From assembly GCA_031272775.1 (NCBI GenBank), contig JAISTB010000034.1:1-64000 (forward strand): 64,000 nucleotides of DNA. Reading direction: 5' to 3'. The notes under the pieces are model-generated. The model ran no database searches. It had not been told where the DNA came from and saw nothing but the letters and a program-made list of their open reading frames with translations. The stretch is from Fusobacteriaceae bacterium. Its GTDB lineage: Bacteria > Fusobacteriota > Fusobacteriia > Fusobacteriales > Fusobacteriaceae. The position numbers and the translations under genes are program-made. Positions 25,832 through 35,167 of the stretch are shown in pieces (position 1 is the stretch's first letter; each line of letters begins with the position of its first letter).

Positions 25832-26710
25832 ATGACATTAAAGGCGCTTCGTTACTTCAAAACTTTAGCGGAAATTCAGCATTTCAATAACGCGGCGCAG
25901 CAGCTTTATGTCTCGCAGCCCAGCCTGAGCTACACGATCACCGAGCTTGAAAAAGAGCTGGGCGTTTTGTTGTTTGACCGGAAGGGGAAGAAGATATTTT
26001 TGAACGCCAACGGGGAAAAATTCCTGGGCTATGTCAGTGAGGCCCTCCGGATCATCGATGACGGCATAGAGCAAATCAAGCCCCCGGGCGACGGGGCAAA
26101 AATCATCAATATCGGCTGCCTGCACAGTATGAGTCTTGTCTCGGTACCGCAACTCATTGAAAAATTTTATGCCGACGAAGAGAACCGTTTTATCAAATTC
26201 AATTTTACCGAAGGACTTAACGAGGAAATCAAAGAGGAGCTCTATCAAAAGAAAGTCGACATGATCTTTTGTGTGGGAAAGCCGGACAACACCGAGGCCT
26301 ATCCGGTTCTTGAGCAAAAACTCTATCTGGTGGCGTCCAAAAAAAATCCGATTTCCGCCAGAGACGAAATCTCTCTGGATGAGATTGTCAACGAGCCCTT
26401 TGTGATGATCAAAAAAGACAGCGCCCTCCGAAAGCTTGTGGAAGAGGAATTCAAAATCCGAAAAGCCGTTCCGAATACGGTATTTGAAGTCAATCAATGC
26501 AATTCGGCCCTGACCTATGTTTCCATGAATTTCGGCGTTTCCATAATTCCATCGATTCCCGGAATGTTCCGGGAGGACCTGAAAGTCCTGCGACTCATCA
26601 ATCCGGAAGTCACCCGGACCATCTATGTGGCCTGGCTGCCCGAGGAAAAAACCTGTCCGGCCGTCGAAAAAGTCCACCGCTTTATTGTCGGACAGACAGC
26701 CATTATTTGA
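25832..26710 (+). CDS. LysR-family transcriptional regulator
   Basis: Encodes 292 residues from the ATG at 25832, which has AGGAGG just upstream; a short in-frame extension lacks a ribosome site. The N-terminal winged helix-turn-helix is clear (MTLKALRYFKTLAEIQHFNN, AAQQLYVSQPSLSYTITELE, LGVLLFDRKGKKIFLNANG), followed by a periplasmic-binding-like effector domain (about 90-290). LysR regulators typically activate the divergent operon in response to a pathway metabolite. Here that operon is 24102-15952 on the other strand. Confidence 0.93.
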   Translation: MTLKALRYFKTLAEIQHFNNAAQQLYVSQPSLSYTITELEKELGVLLFDRKGKKIFLNANGEKFLGYVSEALRIIDDGIEQIKPPGDGAKIINIGCLHSMSLVSVPQLIEKFYADEENRFIKFNFTEGLNEEIKEELYQKKVDMIFCVGKPDNTEAYPVLEQKLYLVASKKNPISARDEISLDEIVNEPFVMIKKDSALRKLVEEEFKIRKAVPNTVFEVNQCNSALTYVSMNFGVSIIPSIPGMFREDLKVLRLINPEVTRTIYVAWLPEEKTCPAVEKVHRFIVGQTAII

Positions 26711-26714
26711 AGAT

Positions 26715-26754
26715 AAAAAAAACGCGACCCCTTTTCGGATCGCGTGATTTTTTA
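26715..26754. terminator. Bidirectional terminator between lysR and nifU
   Basis: ACGCGA (26722-26727) pairs with TCGCGT (26740-26745), flanked by an A tract on the left and a T tract on the right, between convergent genes. Confidence 0.75.
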
Positions 26755-26763
26755 TTGCGAATT

Positions 26764-27144
26764 TTAACTTTGCGGCTGCTTTTTGCTCAGGTAATTTTCA
26801 ATGGCGAGCTTGATGGCCTCCTCGGCGAGGACCGAGCAGTGCATCTTGACCGCGGGCAGCCCCCCGAGCTCCTCGACGACTTTTTTGTTCGTCAGCTGCA
26901 GGGCGTCGCGGATGGACTTCCCCTTGACGAGCTCCGTGGAAATGGACGAGCTCGCGATGGCCGAGGCGCAACCGAAGGTCCGGAATTTCGCGTCAGTGAT
27001 CACGTCGTTGTCCACTTTCAAAAAGATTTCCATAATATCCCCGCAAGCCGGATTGCCGACCTTTCCATAGCCGTCAGGGTTTTCGATGACGCCCACGTTG
27101 CGCGGGTTCATAAAATGTTCCATGACTTTTTCCGAATACTGCAT
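26764..27144 (-). CDS. nifU: Iron-sulfur cluster scaffold protein, NifU/IscU family
   Basis: Encodes 126 residues forming the U-type scaffold on which Fe-S clusters are assembled before transfer. The three conserved cysteines are C34 (NPACGD), C59 (TFGCASAIAS) and C103 (MHCSVLAEEA). It has only the N-terminal scaffold domain, as in IscU and the short NifU of anaerobes. It follows the cysteine desulfurase gene by 33 bases. Its product would feed the Fe-S enzymes encoded elsewhere in the window. Confidence 0.95.
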   Translation of the reverse strand: MQYSEKVMEHFMNPRNVGVIENPDGYGKVGNPACGDIMEIFLKVDNDVITDAKFRTFGCASAIASSSISTELVKGKSIRDALQLTNKKVVEELGGLPAVKMHCSVLAEEAIKLAIENYLSKKQPQS

Positions 27145-27177
27145 ATTCTCTCCTTTATCGAATTCTTGTGCTTTTTT

Positions 27178-28350
27178 TTATTTCGCGCCGATATATTCGT
27201 TCCACAGCGGCGACAGACTCCTGAGTCTGGCGATAATCTCCGTCAGCGTCGTCACCACATAGTCGATTTCTTCTTTTGTGTTGTATTTTCCCAGGGAAAA
27301 ACGGATGGTCCCGTGGGCGAATTTGGGGTCAATGCCCATGGCGAGGAGCACATGGGAGGCCTGGAGGTCGTCGGAGGAGCAGGCGGAGCCCGAGCTCACG
27401 GCGATCCCTTTCATGCTTAGGGAAAGCAGGATCGATTCCCCCTCGAGGTATTTGAACGTGACGCTGGACGTTCCGGCAAGCCGCTTGACATCCTTGGCGT
27501 TGATGACGATCTCGGGAATTTTTTTCAGAATCTCGCTTTCGAAATAATCCCTCAATTCCGATTCCCGTCTGTATTCTTCGTCCTCGTTGGCCACGGCTTT
27601 TTTCAGCGCCGCCGCGAGTCCCACCATGGACGCTACGTCCGAGGTCCCCGGTCGCCGGTGTTTTTCCTGGTTGCCGCCGGTCAGCGTGTGGGCGAACCGC
27701 ACGCCGTTCCGCCAATAGAGGCAGCCGATGCCCTTGGGGCCGTAAAACTTGTGGCCGGAAAAGGAAAGCAGGTCGATGCCCGTTTCTTTGGGCGCCACTT
27801 TGATCTTCCCCATGGTCTGGACGGCGTCCACATGAAAAATGATTTTATGCGCTTTGGCGATTTTCGCGATTTCCTCCACGGGTTCGATGGTCCCCACTTC
27901 GTTATTGGCGTGCATGACGGAAATGAGGATCGTATCGTCACGGATGGCCTTTTTCAGTGCTTCCAGATCGACAAGGGCGTTTTTGTCCACGGGAAGTTCC
28001 GTGATCTCGTAACCGTCCTGCCGCAGGTCTTCCAGCGTATTTTTGATCGCGTGGTGCTCGATGGAGCTGGAGATAATGTGCTTTCCCCGGTTCCGGTAGG
28101 CCTTGGCGATACCGCGCAGGGCCATATTGTCCGCTTCGCTGCCCGAGGCCGTAAAAATAATCTCGTCGGGGCTGACGCCCAATATGTCGGCCACGGTTTC
28201 CCGGGCCCCGTTCATGGCGTCGGTCGTTTCCTTCGAAAACAGGTGCAGGCTCGACGCGTTTCCGTAAAATTCCGTCAGGTAGGGGGTCATGATGCGGAAA
28301 ACTTCGTCGTCCAGTTTTGTTGTGGCGTTATTGTCCAGATATACTCGCAT
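27178..28350 (-). CDS. nifS: Cysteine desulfurase, NifS/IscS family
   Basis: Encodes 390 residues from the ATG at 28350; an upstream in-frame extension lacks signals. This PLP enzyme releases sulfur from cysteine for Fe-S assembly. Landmarks are YLDNNATTKLDDEV at the start, the PLP lysine K201 in SFSGHKFYGPKG, and the persulfide-forming cysteine C324 in SSGSACSSDD. It forms a two-gene suf-independent assembly unit with nifU. Confidence 0.95.
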   Translation of the reverse strand: MRVYLDNNATTKLDDEVFRIMTPYLTEFYGNASSLHLFSKETTDAMNGARETVADILGVSPDEIIFTASGSEADNMALRGIAKAYRNRGKHIISSSIEHHAIKNTLEDLRQDGYEITELPVDKNALVDLEALKKAIRDDTILISVMHANNEVGTIEPVEEIAKIAKAHKIIFHVDAVQTMGKIKVAPKETGIDLLSFSGHKFYGPKGIGCLYWRNGVRFAHTLTGGNQEKHRRPGTSDVASMVGLAAALKKAVANEDEEYRRESELRDYFESEILKKIPEIVINAKDVKRLAGTSSVTFKYLEGESILLSLSMKGIAVSSGSACSSDDLQASHVLLAMGIDPKFAHGTIRFSLGKYNTKEEIDYVVTTLTEIIARLRSLSPLWNEYIGAK

Positions 28351-28462
28351 ATGCAACACTTCCTTATGGTTTAATCGTTGGCGTATTCGCAATTTTGTTT
28401 TTTTCTGCGTTTCGTCTCATATCAAGTATATTCTATCATTTCTTAGTCGTTGAGTCAAGAAT

Positions 28463-29443
28463 TTATTTTACGATTTTCCCATTTTTGTAGGAAAAGTTCT
28501 CCTTCGTCCCGTCGCCCCGGATCAGGGTAGCGGGTCCCTCCTTCTCGCCGCGGATATAGGTGAAGCGGGTCTTGTTGCCCTTGTCGTCAAAGGCGTAGGC
28601 CCTGCCTTCCTTGATGCCGTTGATGTAGCTGTATTCCTCGGCGGCGCCGTCATTAGCGTAAAATGTTGCCTTGCCGTTTTTCTTGTTGTGCTCGTAGCTG
28701 AATTCTTCCCGGTCCCCGTTGGCGCAGTAAAATACGGCCTCGCCGTCCCTTTCCCCCATGAGGTAGGAAAATTTCAGGTAGTCGCCGTTGCCGTAGCGGA
28801 CTTCCGCCTTTCCGTTGCGTTTGCCGTTGAAGTATTCCGCCTCTTCCCGGTCCCCGTTGACGAAAAGGGAAAGTGTACGGCCGGTTTTGACGCCGTTTTC
28901 ATACCAGAATTCCTCCCTGTCCCCGTTGGCCCAAAAATAAGTGGCCTTGCCCTGCTTTTTGCCGCCCGAGAACAGAAAGTCCACCCGGTCCCCGTTTGTC
29001 CGGTACCGCGTCGCCGCCCCTTCCCGTTTGCCGTCTTTGTAAAAGAACTCCGCCTTGTCGCCGTTGACCCAGTAATAGACCGCCCGGCCGTTCCGCTGGC
29101 CGCTGACGACGGTGAATTCCTCCCTGTCCCCGTTGGGATAGGTGAAACTGTCGGTATTTTCTTCCATATCAGCGGGAATCATGTCGTCCAGCTTGATGGT
29201 TTTTTCCGCCTGAACCGGCGCGGCTTCGTTTCCGCCGTCTGTCGCTTCGTCTTCCGCATCGGCGCTTTCCCGGGCCGGAGGCTTGCTTTTCCCCGATTTT
29301 TTTGTCGCTTTTTTCAGTAAAAGCAAGAGGACAAACAGCGCGATCAGCCCCCCCGCACAGCCCAAGGCCGCCCCGGGGTTCTTGTCATAAAGCGCTCGCG
29401 CCGCTTCTTTCCATTTGTTCAGTAACGTCAGAAATTTGTCCAT
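28463..29443 (-). CDS. Membrane-anchored MORN-like repeat protein
   Basis: Encodes 326 residues. One transmembrane helix (about 26-43) is preceded by a short basic N-terminus; a low-complexity linker (45-85) follows. From about 95 to the end run roughly ten repeats of 22-23 residues, with a consensus like aromatic-ANGDREEF-Y-NGK-G-A. Such MORN/YwqK-type repeats fold into a beta ribbon; functions are mostly unknown. The single helix would place the repeats on one face of the inner membrane. It is downstream of hslU with a 106-base gap and no obvious strong promoter. Confidence 0.82.
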   Translation of the reverse strand: MDKFLTLLNKWKEAARALYDKNPGAALGCAGGLIALFVLLLLLKKATKKSGKSKPPARESADAEDEATDGGNEAAPVQAEKTIKLDDMIPADMEENTDSFTYPNGDREEFTVVSGQRNGRAVYYWVNGDKAEFFYKDGKREGAATRYRTNGDRVDFLFSGGKKQGKATYFWANGDREEFWYENGVKTGRTLSLFVNGDREEAEYFNGKRNGKAEVRYGNGDYLKFSYLMGERDGEAVFYCANGDREEFSYEHNKKNGKATFYANDGAAEEYSYINGIKEGRAYAFDDKGNKTRFTYIRGEKEGPATLIRGDGTKENFSYKNGKIVK

Positions 29444-29549
29444 AGTAATCCCGCCTCCCGGGTTTTGATTCGTTCACGCTATCAGTATATCACAAAGAAA
29501 TGAAAATGCAAAGGGGATTTTCCTTTATTTTGCGCCGTCGGCGCGGAAA

Positions 29550-30887
29550 TCACAGGATAAATTTGTCGAGGTTTTCTCCCGCGCTCTCGTCTTTGAACAC
29601 CCTTTTGACGAAGCGGGCGTCGATGGCGACGCGTTCTTCCCTGCCATAGGGCGCTTCAAAGAGGATGTCCTTGAGGATCTGCTCGACGACTGTGGCCAGA
29701 CGCCGGGCGCCGATATTCTCGACGCTGTCATTGAGCCGCACCGCGATTTCCGAGATGGTCTCAATGGCGTTTTTCGTAAAGGACAGCTTGACATTGTCGG
29801 TCAGGAGCATGGCCTTGTATTGATCGAGCAGATTGTATTCCACTTCGGTCAGAATTTTCACGAAGTCTTCCTTGTCGAGGCTTTTGAGCTTGACCCGGAT
29901 CGGAAAACGCCCCTGCAACTCAGGCATCAGATCCGAGGGAGAACTCTGGGTAAAGGCTCCCGCCGCGATAAAGAGGATGTGGTCCGTTTTGACGGGGCCG
30001 TAGGGGGTCATGATCGTGCTGCCTTCTATGATCGGCAGGATATCCCGCTGTACGCCCTGGCGGGACACGTCTCCCCGGTCGATGCCGCCCCGTTCAGCGA
30101 TTTTGTCGATCTCGTCGATAAAGACGATGCCGTTGTTCTCGACGTTTTCGATGACCCTTTCCTTGAGCGCCTCAAGATTCAGCCGCTTTTCGAGGTCCTC
30201 CTCGATATAGCGCCTGATGCCGTCTTTTACGCTCAGCTTGAGTTTTTCTCTGCCGCCCTTGCGGCCGGGCTCAAAGTTCGAGATCATCTGCTCGAAGACG
30301 TTTCCGATGTTGTTGTTTTCGTCGATGCTGCCGCCGACGATTTCGATGATGGGCATGGGTACGGGCCGGATCTTCCGGTCCATTTCAATCTCCCGGTTGT
30401 CGTATTTGCCGGCCTCGATTTCCCCGAGCAGGCGGGTTTTCTCCGCTTCGCTGAGGGTTTCCTTGGGTTTCAGCGCCTTGAGAACCTTCTCATAGGCTTT
30501 TTTGCGGGAAATTTCCCGCATCTCATTGTACATTTCCTCTTTCATCTTGCGGAACGTGATCTCCACAAGGTCCCGGATGATGCTTTCGACGTCTTTGCCC
30601 ACATAGCCCACTTCCGTGTACTTGGTGGCTTCGACCTTGATAAAGGGGGCGTTCACGATCCGCGCGATCCTGCGGGCGATTTCGCTTTTGCCGACGCCCG
30701 TGGGGCCGATCAGAATGACGTTTTTGGGCGTGATCTCGTTTTTCATTTCGGGATCGGACACACTTTTCCTTCTGTCCCGGTTTTTGAGGGAAATGGCGAC
30801 ATATTTTTTCGCCTCTTCCTGCGAAATAATGAATTTATCCAGTTCTTTGACGATCCCTCTCGGGGTCAATTCTATTTTTTTACTCAT
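29550..30887 (-). CDS. hslU: ATP-dependent protease ATPase subunit HslU (ClpY)
   Basis: Encodes 445 residues. HslU is the AAA+ unfoldase that feeds proteins into the HslV peptidase. Walker A is GPTGVGKS (61-68), the pore loop is GYVG (94-97), the Walker B is FIDEID, and the C-terminal tail ends DKFIL, the segment that inserts into HslV and activates it. The I domain (about 110-240) is present. No hslV gene is in this window, although the two are normally adjacent. The start overlaps rdgB by 8 bases. Confidence 0.95.
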   Translation of the reverse strand: MSKKIELTPRGIVKELDKFIISQEEAKKYVAISLKNRDRRKSVSDPEMKNEITPKNVILIGPTGVGKSEIARRIARIVNAPFIKVEATKYTEVGYVGKDVESIIRDLVEITFRKMKEEMYNEMREISRKKAYEKVLKALKPKETLSEAEKTRLLGEIEAGKYDNREIEMDRKIRPVPMPIIEIVGGSIDENNNIGNVFEQMISNFEPGRKGGREKLKLSVKDGIRRYIEEDLEKRLNLEALKERVIENVENNGIVFIDEIDKIAERGGIDRGDVSRQGVQRDILPIIEGSTIMTPYGPVKTDHILFIAAGAFTQSSPSDLMPELQGRFPIRVKLKSLDKEDFVKILTEVEYNLLDQYKAMLLTDNVKLSFTKNAIETISEIAVRLNDSVENIGARRLATVVEQILKDILFEAPYGREERVAIDARFVKRVFKDESAGENLDKFIL

Positions 30888-31482
30888 GGTTTGCTCCTGA
30901 ATCCCTCCGGATATGTTCTTTTAAGGCGGCAAGCGCCCTTCCTCTGTGGCTGAGCGCGTTTTTTTCCGCGGCGCCCAGTTCCGCCATGGTCTTTCCGATG
31001 TCGGGAAGCCAAAAATGCGGGTCGTAGCCGAAGCCGTTAGCGCCTTGGGCCTCATCGACGATGACGCCCGGGACCTCGCCCCGGTAGCAATGCGTCGTCC
31101 CGTCGGGGAGCGCCATGCAGATCACGCAGACGAATCTGGCCGAGCGGTCGGCTTTTCCTTGCAGGTCCGCGATCAATTTGGCGTTGTTGGCGGCGTCGTT
31201 GCCGTGCTCACCGGCGTATCTGGCCGAAAGAACCCCGGGCGCGCCTCCGAGGGCCGCGACCTGGAGACCCGAATCATCGGCGATAACCGGCATACGGAGA
31301 GTTCGCGCGATGGCAAGCGCCTTTTTGACGGCGTTTTCCTCAAAGGTCCCGCCGTCTTCGACGACGTCGGGGATCGCTATGCCGTCCCGGACCGAGAGGA
31401 GCTCAAGTTCGGGCATATCCCGCAGGATTTCTTTCATTTCTCTGATTTTATTGGCGTTGCCCGTCGCGAGAAAAAGTTTCAC
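30880..31482 (-). CDS. rdgB: XTP/dITP diphosphatase (RdgB/HAM1)
   Basis: Encodes 200 residues. It removes non-canonical purine triphosphates from the nucleotide pool. Motifs are LATGNANKIREM, VIADDSGLQVAALGGAPGV, GFGYDPHFWLP and LSHRGRAL. It starts at a GTG that abuts the TAA of rph directly; GGGGAG inside the end of rph is the ribosome site, so the two are translationally coupled. Confidence 0.95.
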   Translation of the reverse strand: MKLFLATGNANKIREMKEILRDMPELELLSVRDGIAIPDVVEDGGTFEENAVKKALAIARTLRMPVIADDSGLQVAALGGAPGVLSARYAGEHGNDAANNAKLIADLQGKADRSARFVCVICMALPDGTTHCYRGEVPGVIVDEAQGANGFGYDPHFWLPDIGKTMAELGAAEKNALSHRGRALAALKEHIRRDSGANHE

Positions 31483-32205
31483 TTACATCTCCCCGATGGC
31501 TTTATTTTGCTGCCGGATAATTTTTTCAATGGCTTTTCCCGCCAGATCCAGCATGGTCGTCAGCTGTTCCCGGGTAAAGGTCGAGCCCTCTCCTGTCCCC
31601 TGCACCTCGATATATTCACCTTTGGCGTTCATGACGACGTTCATGTCCACATCGGCAGCGGAATCTTCCGAATATTTAAGATCCACGACGGGGACGCCCT
31701 TGAGGAGCCCCACGCTGATGGCGGCCACGTTGGAGATAATGGGATTTGTTTCGAGTTCGCAGTCGTCGAGCATTTTTTTGATGGCCAGCGCCAGCGCGAC
31801 AAATCCGCCCGTAATTGACGTCGTCCTTGTGCCGCCGTCGGCCTGGATAACGTCGCAATCGACGGTAATGAGCACCTCGCCCAGGGCCTCAAGGTCCACG
31901 GCGGCCCGCAGAGATCTTCCGATCAGGCGCTGGATCTCCATGGTCCGGCCCGTGAGCTTCCCCTTGGCCGATTCCCGGACGTTTCTTTCGAGGGTGGCCC
32001 GTGGCAGCATGCTGTATTCGGCTGTTATCCAGCCTTTTCCGGTATTTTTCAAAAATGGCGGCGTCTTGTCCGACACGGTGGCCGTACAGATGACCTTGGT
32101 GTTGCCGCACTCAATCAAGACCGAGCCTTCCGCGTGGATATTCACGTCGGTCTTTATTTTCAGTTTTCGTACTTCCTCATTTTTTCTGCCGTCGTCTCTT
32201 GCCAT
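31483..32205 (-). CDS. rph: Ribonuclease PH
   Basis: Encodes 240 residues. It trims tRNA 3' ends phosphorolytically. Family features are [58 protein letters not shown] and the late [15 protein letters not shown]. It is followed immediately by rdgB, a common pairing in bacteria. Confidence 0.96.
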   Translation of the reverse strand: MARDDGRKNEEVRKLKIKTDVNIHAEGSVLIECGNTKVICTATVSDKTPPFLKNTGKGWITAEYSMLPRATLERNVRESAKGKLTGRTMEIQRLIGRSLRAAVDLEALGEVLITVDCDVIQADGGTRTTSITGGFVALALAIKKMLDDCELETNPIISNVAAISVGLLKGVPVVDLKYSEDSAADVDMNVVMNAKGEYIEVQGTGEGSTFTREQLTTMLDLAGKAIEKIIRQQNKAIGEM

Positions 32206-32223
32206 AATTCCCCCTGATTGGAT

Positions 32224-34005
32224 TTATTCCGTGTAATATTGGACTTCCTGTCCGTTAAACTGGATATCGTAGTAATATTTGTACAGACCCCCCCGCCGGA
32301 TGAGCTCCTCATGTCGTCCGGCCTCGACGATCCGCCCTTCCTCCATGACCAGGATCATATCGGCGCTCAGGATGGTCGAGAGTCGGTGGGCGATCACCAG
32401 GGTCGTCCGGTTTTTCATGAGCTTGTCGAGGGCGTCCTGTACGAGGCGTTCCGATTCCGTATCGAGGGCCGAGGTCGCCTCGTCGAGGATCAGGATCTGC
32501 GGGTCCTTGATCAGGGCCCGGGCGATTGCGATCCGCTGTTTTTGCCCGCCCGACAGCAGCGTTCCCTTTTCCCCCACTTCCGTTTCCATCTTGTCGGGAA
32601 AGGCGTCGATAAAGTCCCAGGCGTTGGCCATCCGGGCCGCCCGCTCTATGTCGGCGGCGTCGGTATTTTCCTTGCCGAAGGCGATATTTTCCGCGATTGT
32701 GCCGCTGAACAAAAAGCTCTCCTGGGGAACGACGCCGATGTAATTCCGGTATTCCTTGAGGGCGTACTCCCGGATATCCCGGCCGTTGATGAGGATCGCG
32801 CCGCCGGTGAAGTCGTAAAAGCGGGGAATCAGGTTGACGAGGGTCGTCTTTCCGCTGCCGCTTTTGCCGACGAGGGCCACCACATCCCCGGCTTTCACGG
32901 TAAAATTGATGTCGTGGAGCGTGTCTTCCTCCCGGTCGTCGTAGTGAAAATCCACGTGACGGAATTCGATATCGCGTATGGTCGGACCGACCTGCGCCTC
33001 ATTTCCCGCAGCGACAGGCTCCGGCGTCTCATCGAAGATCTCGATGATCCGGTCCGCCGAGGGCAGCGCTTCTTGGAGATCGTTGTTTTTATTGATCATG
33101 CGCTTCAGAGGCTGGTGCATGAGGCCCAAAGCCGTCACAAAGGACGCCAGATCTCCCGAGGTGATCTGCTTTCCCGTGACGAGATACCAGCCGTAGGCGC
33201 CCACGAGGACGATCATGACCGTCGTGATGACTTCGTTGATGGGATTGACTTTGGCCTTGATTTTTCGGCTCCGGTACGTGGTCTGAAACTCCTCTTGGCT
33301 GATTTTTTTGTAGTTTTCGATCATTTTGTCTTCATTGTTGAAGGATTTGACGACGAAGATGCCCGCGAGGGCCTCCTGAATATAGGCGGTCACGGCCCCG
33401 GTCACGTCCTGCCGGACCCGTCCCGATTTTCTGATCTTCCGCGTATATTTGCGCACGGTGCTGATCAGAAGCGGCATGATCACAAGGCTGATCAGGGTCA
33501 GGACCATATCGACCTGGAAGAGCCGGATCGTCAGGGCAAGCACGGCCAGAAACTCCTTGAACATATCGAAGATGTGAAAGCCGATCTGCCCGAGGGTCGT
33601 CGAATCGCCCGAGAGCCTTGCCATGAGGTCTCCCAGCTTGTTTTTCTTGTAAAAGGCAAGGGGCAGCCGCTGCAAATGCGAGAAGATGTCGATGCGGATA
33701 TCCCGCCGGATCGTCTCGGTCACGTAGCTCGAAAAGATTGAGGCCAGATAGCCCGAGAGCACTTTTACGGCCGTCGTGAAAAGAAAGGCCGAAAGGATGT
33801 AGATGACCATTCGCGTATTTTCTTTGACGAGCACGTCGTCCACAAAATATTTGCTGAGCCAGGCCGGGGCGGCCGCCATGCCCGAAGAGAGGACGGACAT
33901 GAAAACGACGCCGATCATGGTCCATTTGTGGCGCATACTGTATTTGAGGAAGGTCTTCAGGGATTTGTTGTTGTACATCCTGAATTTTTCTTTGACTGTA
34001 CTCAT
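32224..34005 (-). CDS. msbA: Lipid A export ABC transporter, MsbA type
   Basis: Encodes 593 residues: a six-helix exporter domain (about 20-325) fused to an ATPase domain (about 345-580). ATPase motifs are Walker A GKSGSGKTT, Q-loop GVVPQESFLFSGTI, signature LSGGQ, Walker B ILILDEATSALD and the switch His in IAHRLS. Its place directly after lpxB in the lipid A operon supports MsbA-type flipping of lipid A across the inner membrane rather than a drug efflux role. Confidence 0.88.
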   Translation of the reverse strand: MSTVKEKFRMYNNKSLKTFLKYSMRHKWTMIGVVFMSVLSSGMAAAPAWLSKYFVDDVLVKENTRMVIYILSAFLFTTAVKVLSGYLASIFSSYVTETIRRDIRIDIFSHLQRLPLAFYKKNKLGDLMARLSGDSTTLGQIGFHIFDMFKEFLAVLALTIRLFQVDMVLTLISLVIMPLLISTVRKYTRKIRKSGRVRQDVTGAVTAYIQEALAGIFVVKSFNNEDKMIENYKKISQEEFQTTYRSRKIKAKVNPINEVITTVMIVLVGAYGWYLVTGKQITSGDLASFVTALGLMHQPLKRMINKNNDLQEALPSADRIIEIFDETPEPVAAGNEAQVGPTIRDIEFRHVDFHYDDREEDTLHDINFTVKAGDVVALVGKSGSGKTTLVNLIPRFYDFTGGAILINGRDIREYALKEYRNYIGVVPQESFLFSGTIAENIAFGKENTDAADIERAARMANAWDFIDAFPDKMETEVGEKGTLLSGGQKQRIAIARALIKDPQILILDEATSALDTESERLVQDALDKLMKNRTTLVIAHRLSTILSADMILVMEEGRIVEAGRHEELIRRGGLYKYYYDIQFNGQEVQYYTE

Positions 34006-34032
34006 GTATTCTCCATCTGGGTAAAGGGCCGC

Positions 34033-35142
34033 TCAACGCAGCAGGCAGGCCCCGTAGCTTTCGACAATTCCGTCGTTTTGATTTTTGAGTTTTGCCCGGA
34101 CTTCCGCCATATCCGCCCGGACTTTTTCCATCCGCGCGGGGTCCTCCGTCAGGGCCCGCAGCTCCCGCCCGATATTTTCCGGTGTGCACTTTTCCTGCAG
34201 CAGTTCGGGGTAGACTTCCCGGTTTACCGTGAGGTTCGGCAGCGAGACATAGCCGATCCTGAGAAAGAGCCGGATCAGGACCGCGTTGACGAGACCCAGC
34301 CTGTACAGTACCACGGCGGGGATTCCCATGAGGCAGAGCTCAAGGGTAACCGTGCCCGAGGCGCAAAGGGCCGCGGCCGAACGCGCGACGCAATCCTCAA
34401 GACTGTCGCCCGCGGTGATCTCCAGATTTTCGGGAAAGGGTCCCCCGTCGGAAAATTCTTTCAACCAGGCTTTATGGGCTTCTTCGGACAATTTCAATAA
34501 AAAATGTTTCTCCGGAAAATTCCGGATCACCTGGAGCATGACCGGAAAAAGGCGCATAACTTCCTGCCTGCGGCTGCCCGGCAACAGTAGGACAGCGTCC
34601 CCGCGACGCTCCACAGGCCGATACTTTTCCGTGAAGGGATTGCCGTAATAGATGACTTCGACGTTGTTTTTCCGGTAAAAATCCACTTCCCAGGGGAAAA
34701 TGACCATGATGCGGTCGGCCAGAACGAGTTTTTTGAGGCGGTTTTTCCCCCAGATCCAGAGTTTCGGCGGAATATAATAGTAAACTTTGACTTCGGGCGC
34801 TTCTTTTTTCAAAAAGGCCAGAAAATTCAGATGAAAGCCGCCGTAATCGACGAGAATAACCTTTCCGATCCGCTCTTTTCTGATGTACGCGAGGTATTCC
34901 GCGGCCTTTTTCTTCAAAAATCCGTATTTGCCGACGGCCTCCGTAAAGCCCATGACCGCGAGCTCTCCGATGTCCTGAAGGATCGTGACGCCCGCTTCAC
35001 GGCAGTAAGCCCCCGCCGCGCCCGCGAAGGTCGCTTCGGGACAGAGTTTTTTCGCCGCCGAGACGATGTAAGACAAGTGCAGATCGCCGGACACTTCGCC
35101 CGCCGAGACAAAAAAGCGCTGTTCCGTCGTTTGTTCTCCCAT
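34033..35142 (-). CDS. lpxB: Lipid-A-disaccharide synthase
   Basis: Encodes 369 residues. It condenses UDP-2,3-diacylglucosamine with lipid X to form the lipid A disaccharide. The GT19 family pattern is visible: SAGEVSGDLH at the start, ELAVMGFTEAV, PPKLWIWGKNRLKKL, YGNPF, LLPGSRRQEV and ALCASGTVTLELCLMGIPAVVLYRL. It lies between lpxI and msbA with a 25-base gap upstream. Confidence 0.95.
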   Translation of the reverse strand: MGEQTTEQRFFVSAGEVSGDLHLSYIVSAAKKLCPEATFAGAAGAYCREAGVTILQDIGELAVMGFTEAVGKYGFLKKKAAEYLAYIRKERIGKVILVDYGGFHLNFLAFLKKEAPEVKVYYYIPPKLWIWGKNRLKKLVLADRIMVIFPWEVDFYRKNNVEVIYYGNPFTEKYRPVERRGDAVLLLPGSRRQEVMRLFPVMLQVIRNFPEKHFLLKLSEEAHKAWLKEFSDGGPFPENLEITAGDSLEDCVARSAAALCASGTVTLELCLMGIPAVVLYRLGLVNAVLIRLFLRIGYVSLPNLTVNREVYPELLQEKCTPENIGRELRALTEDPARMEKVRADMAEVRAKLKNQNDGIVESYGACLLR

Positions 35143-35167
35143 AACTTACCTCTTTTTGCGCAAAGGC

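Noticed and set aside
29531-29543. GCGCC-GAC-GGCGC hairpin after hslU as a terminator
   Set aside because: No T tract on the minus strand.
32218-33741. 507-codon plus-strand open frame
   Set aside because: Antisense to the msbA gene, no ribosome site, and a His/Asp-rich translation typical of reverse-strand shadows.
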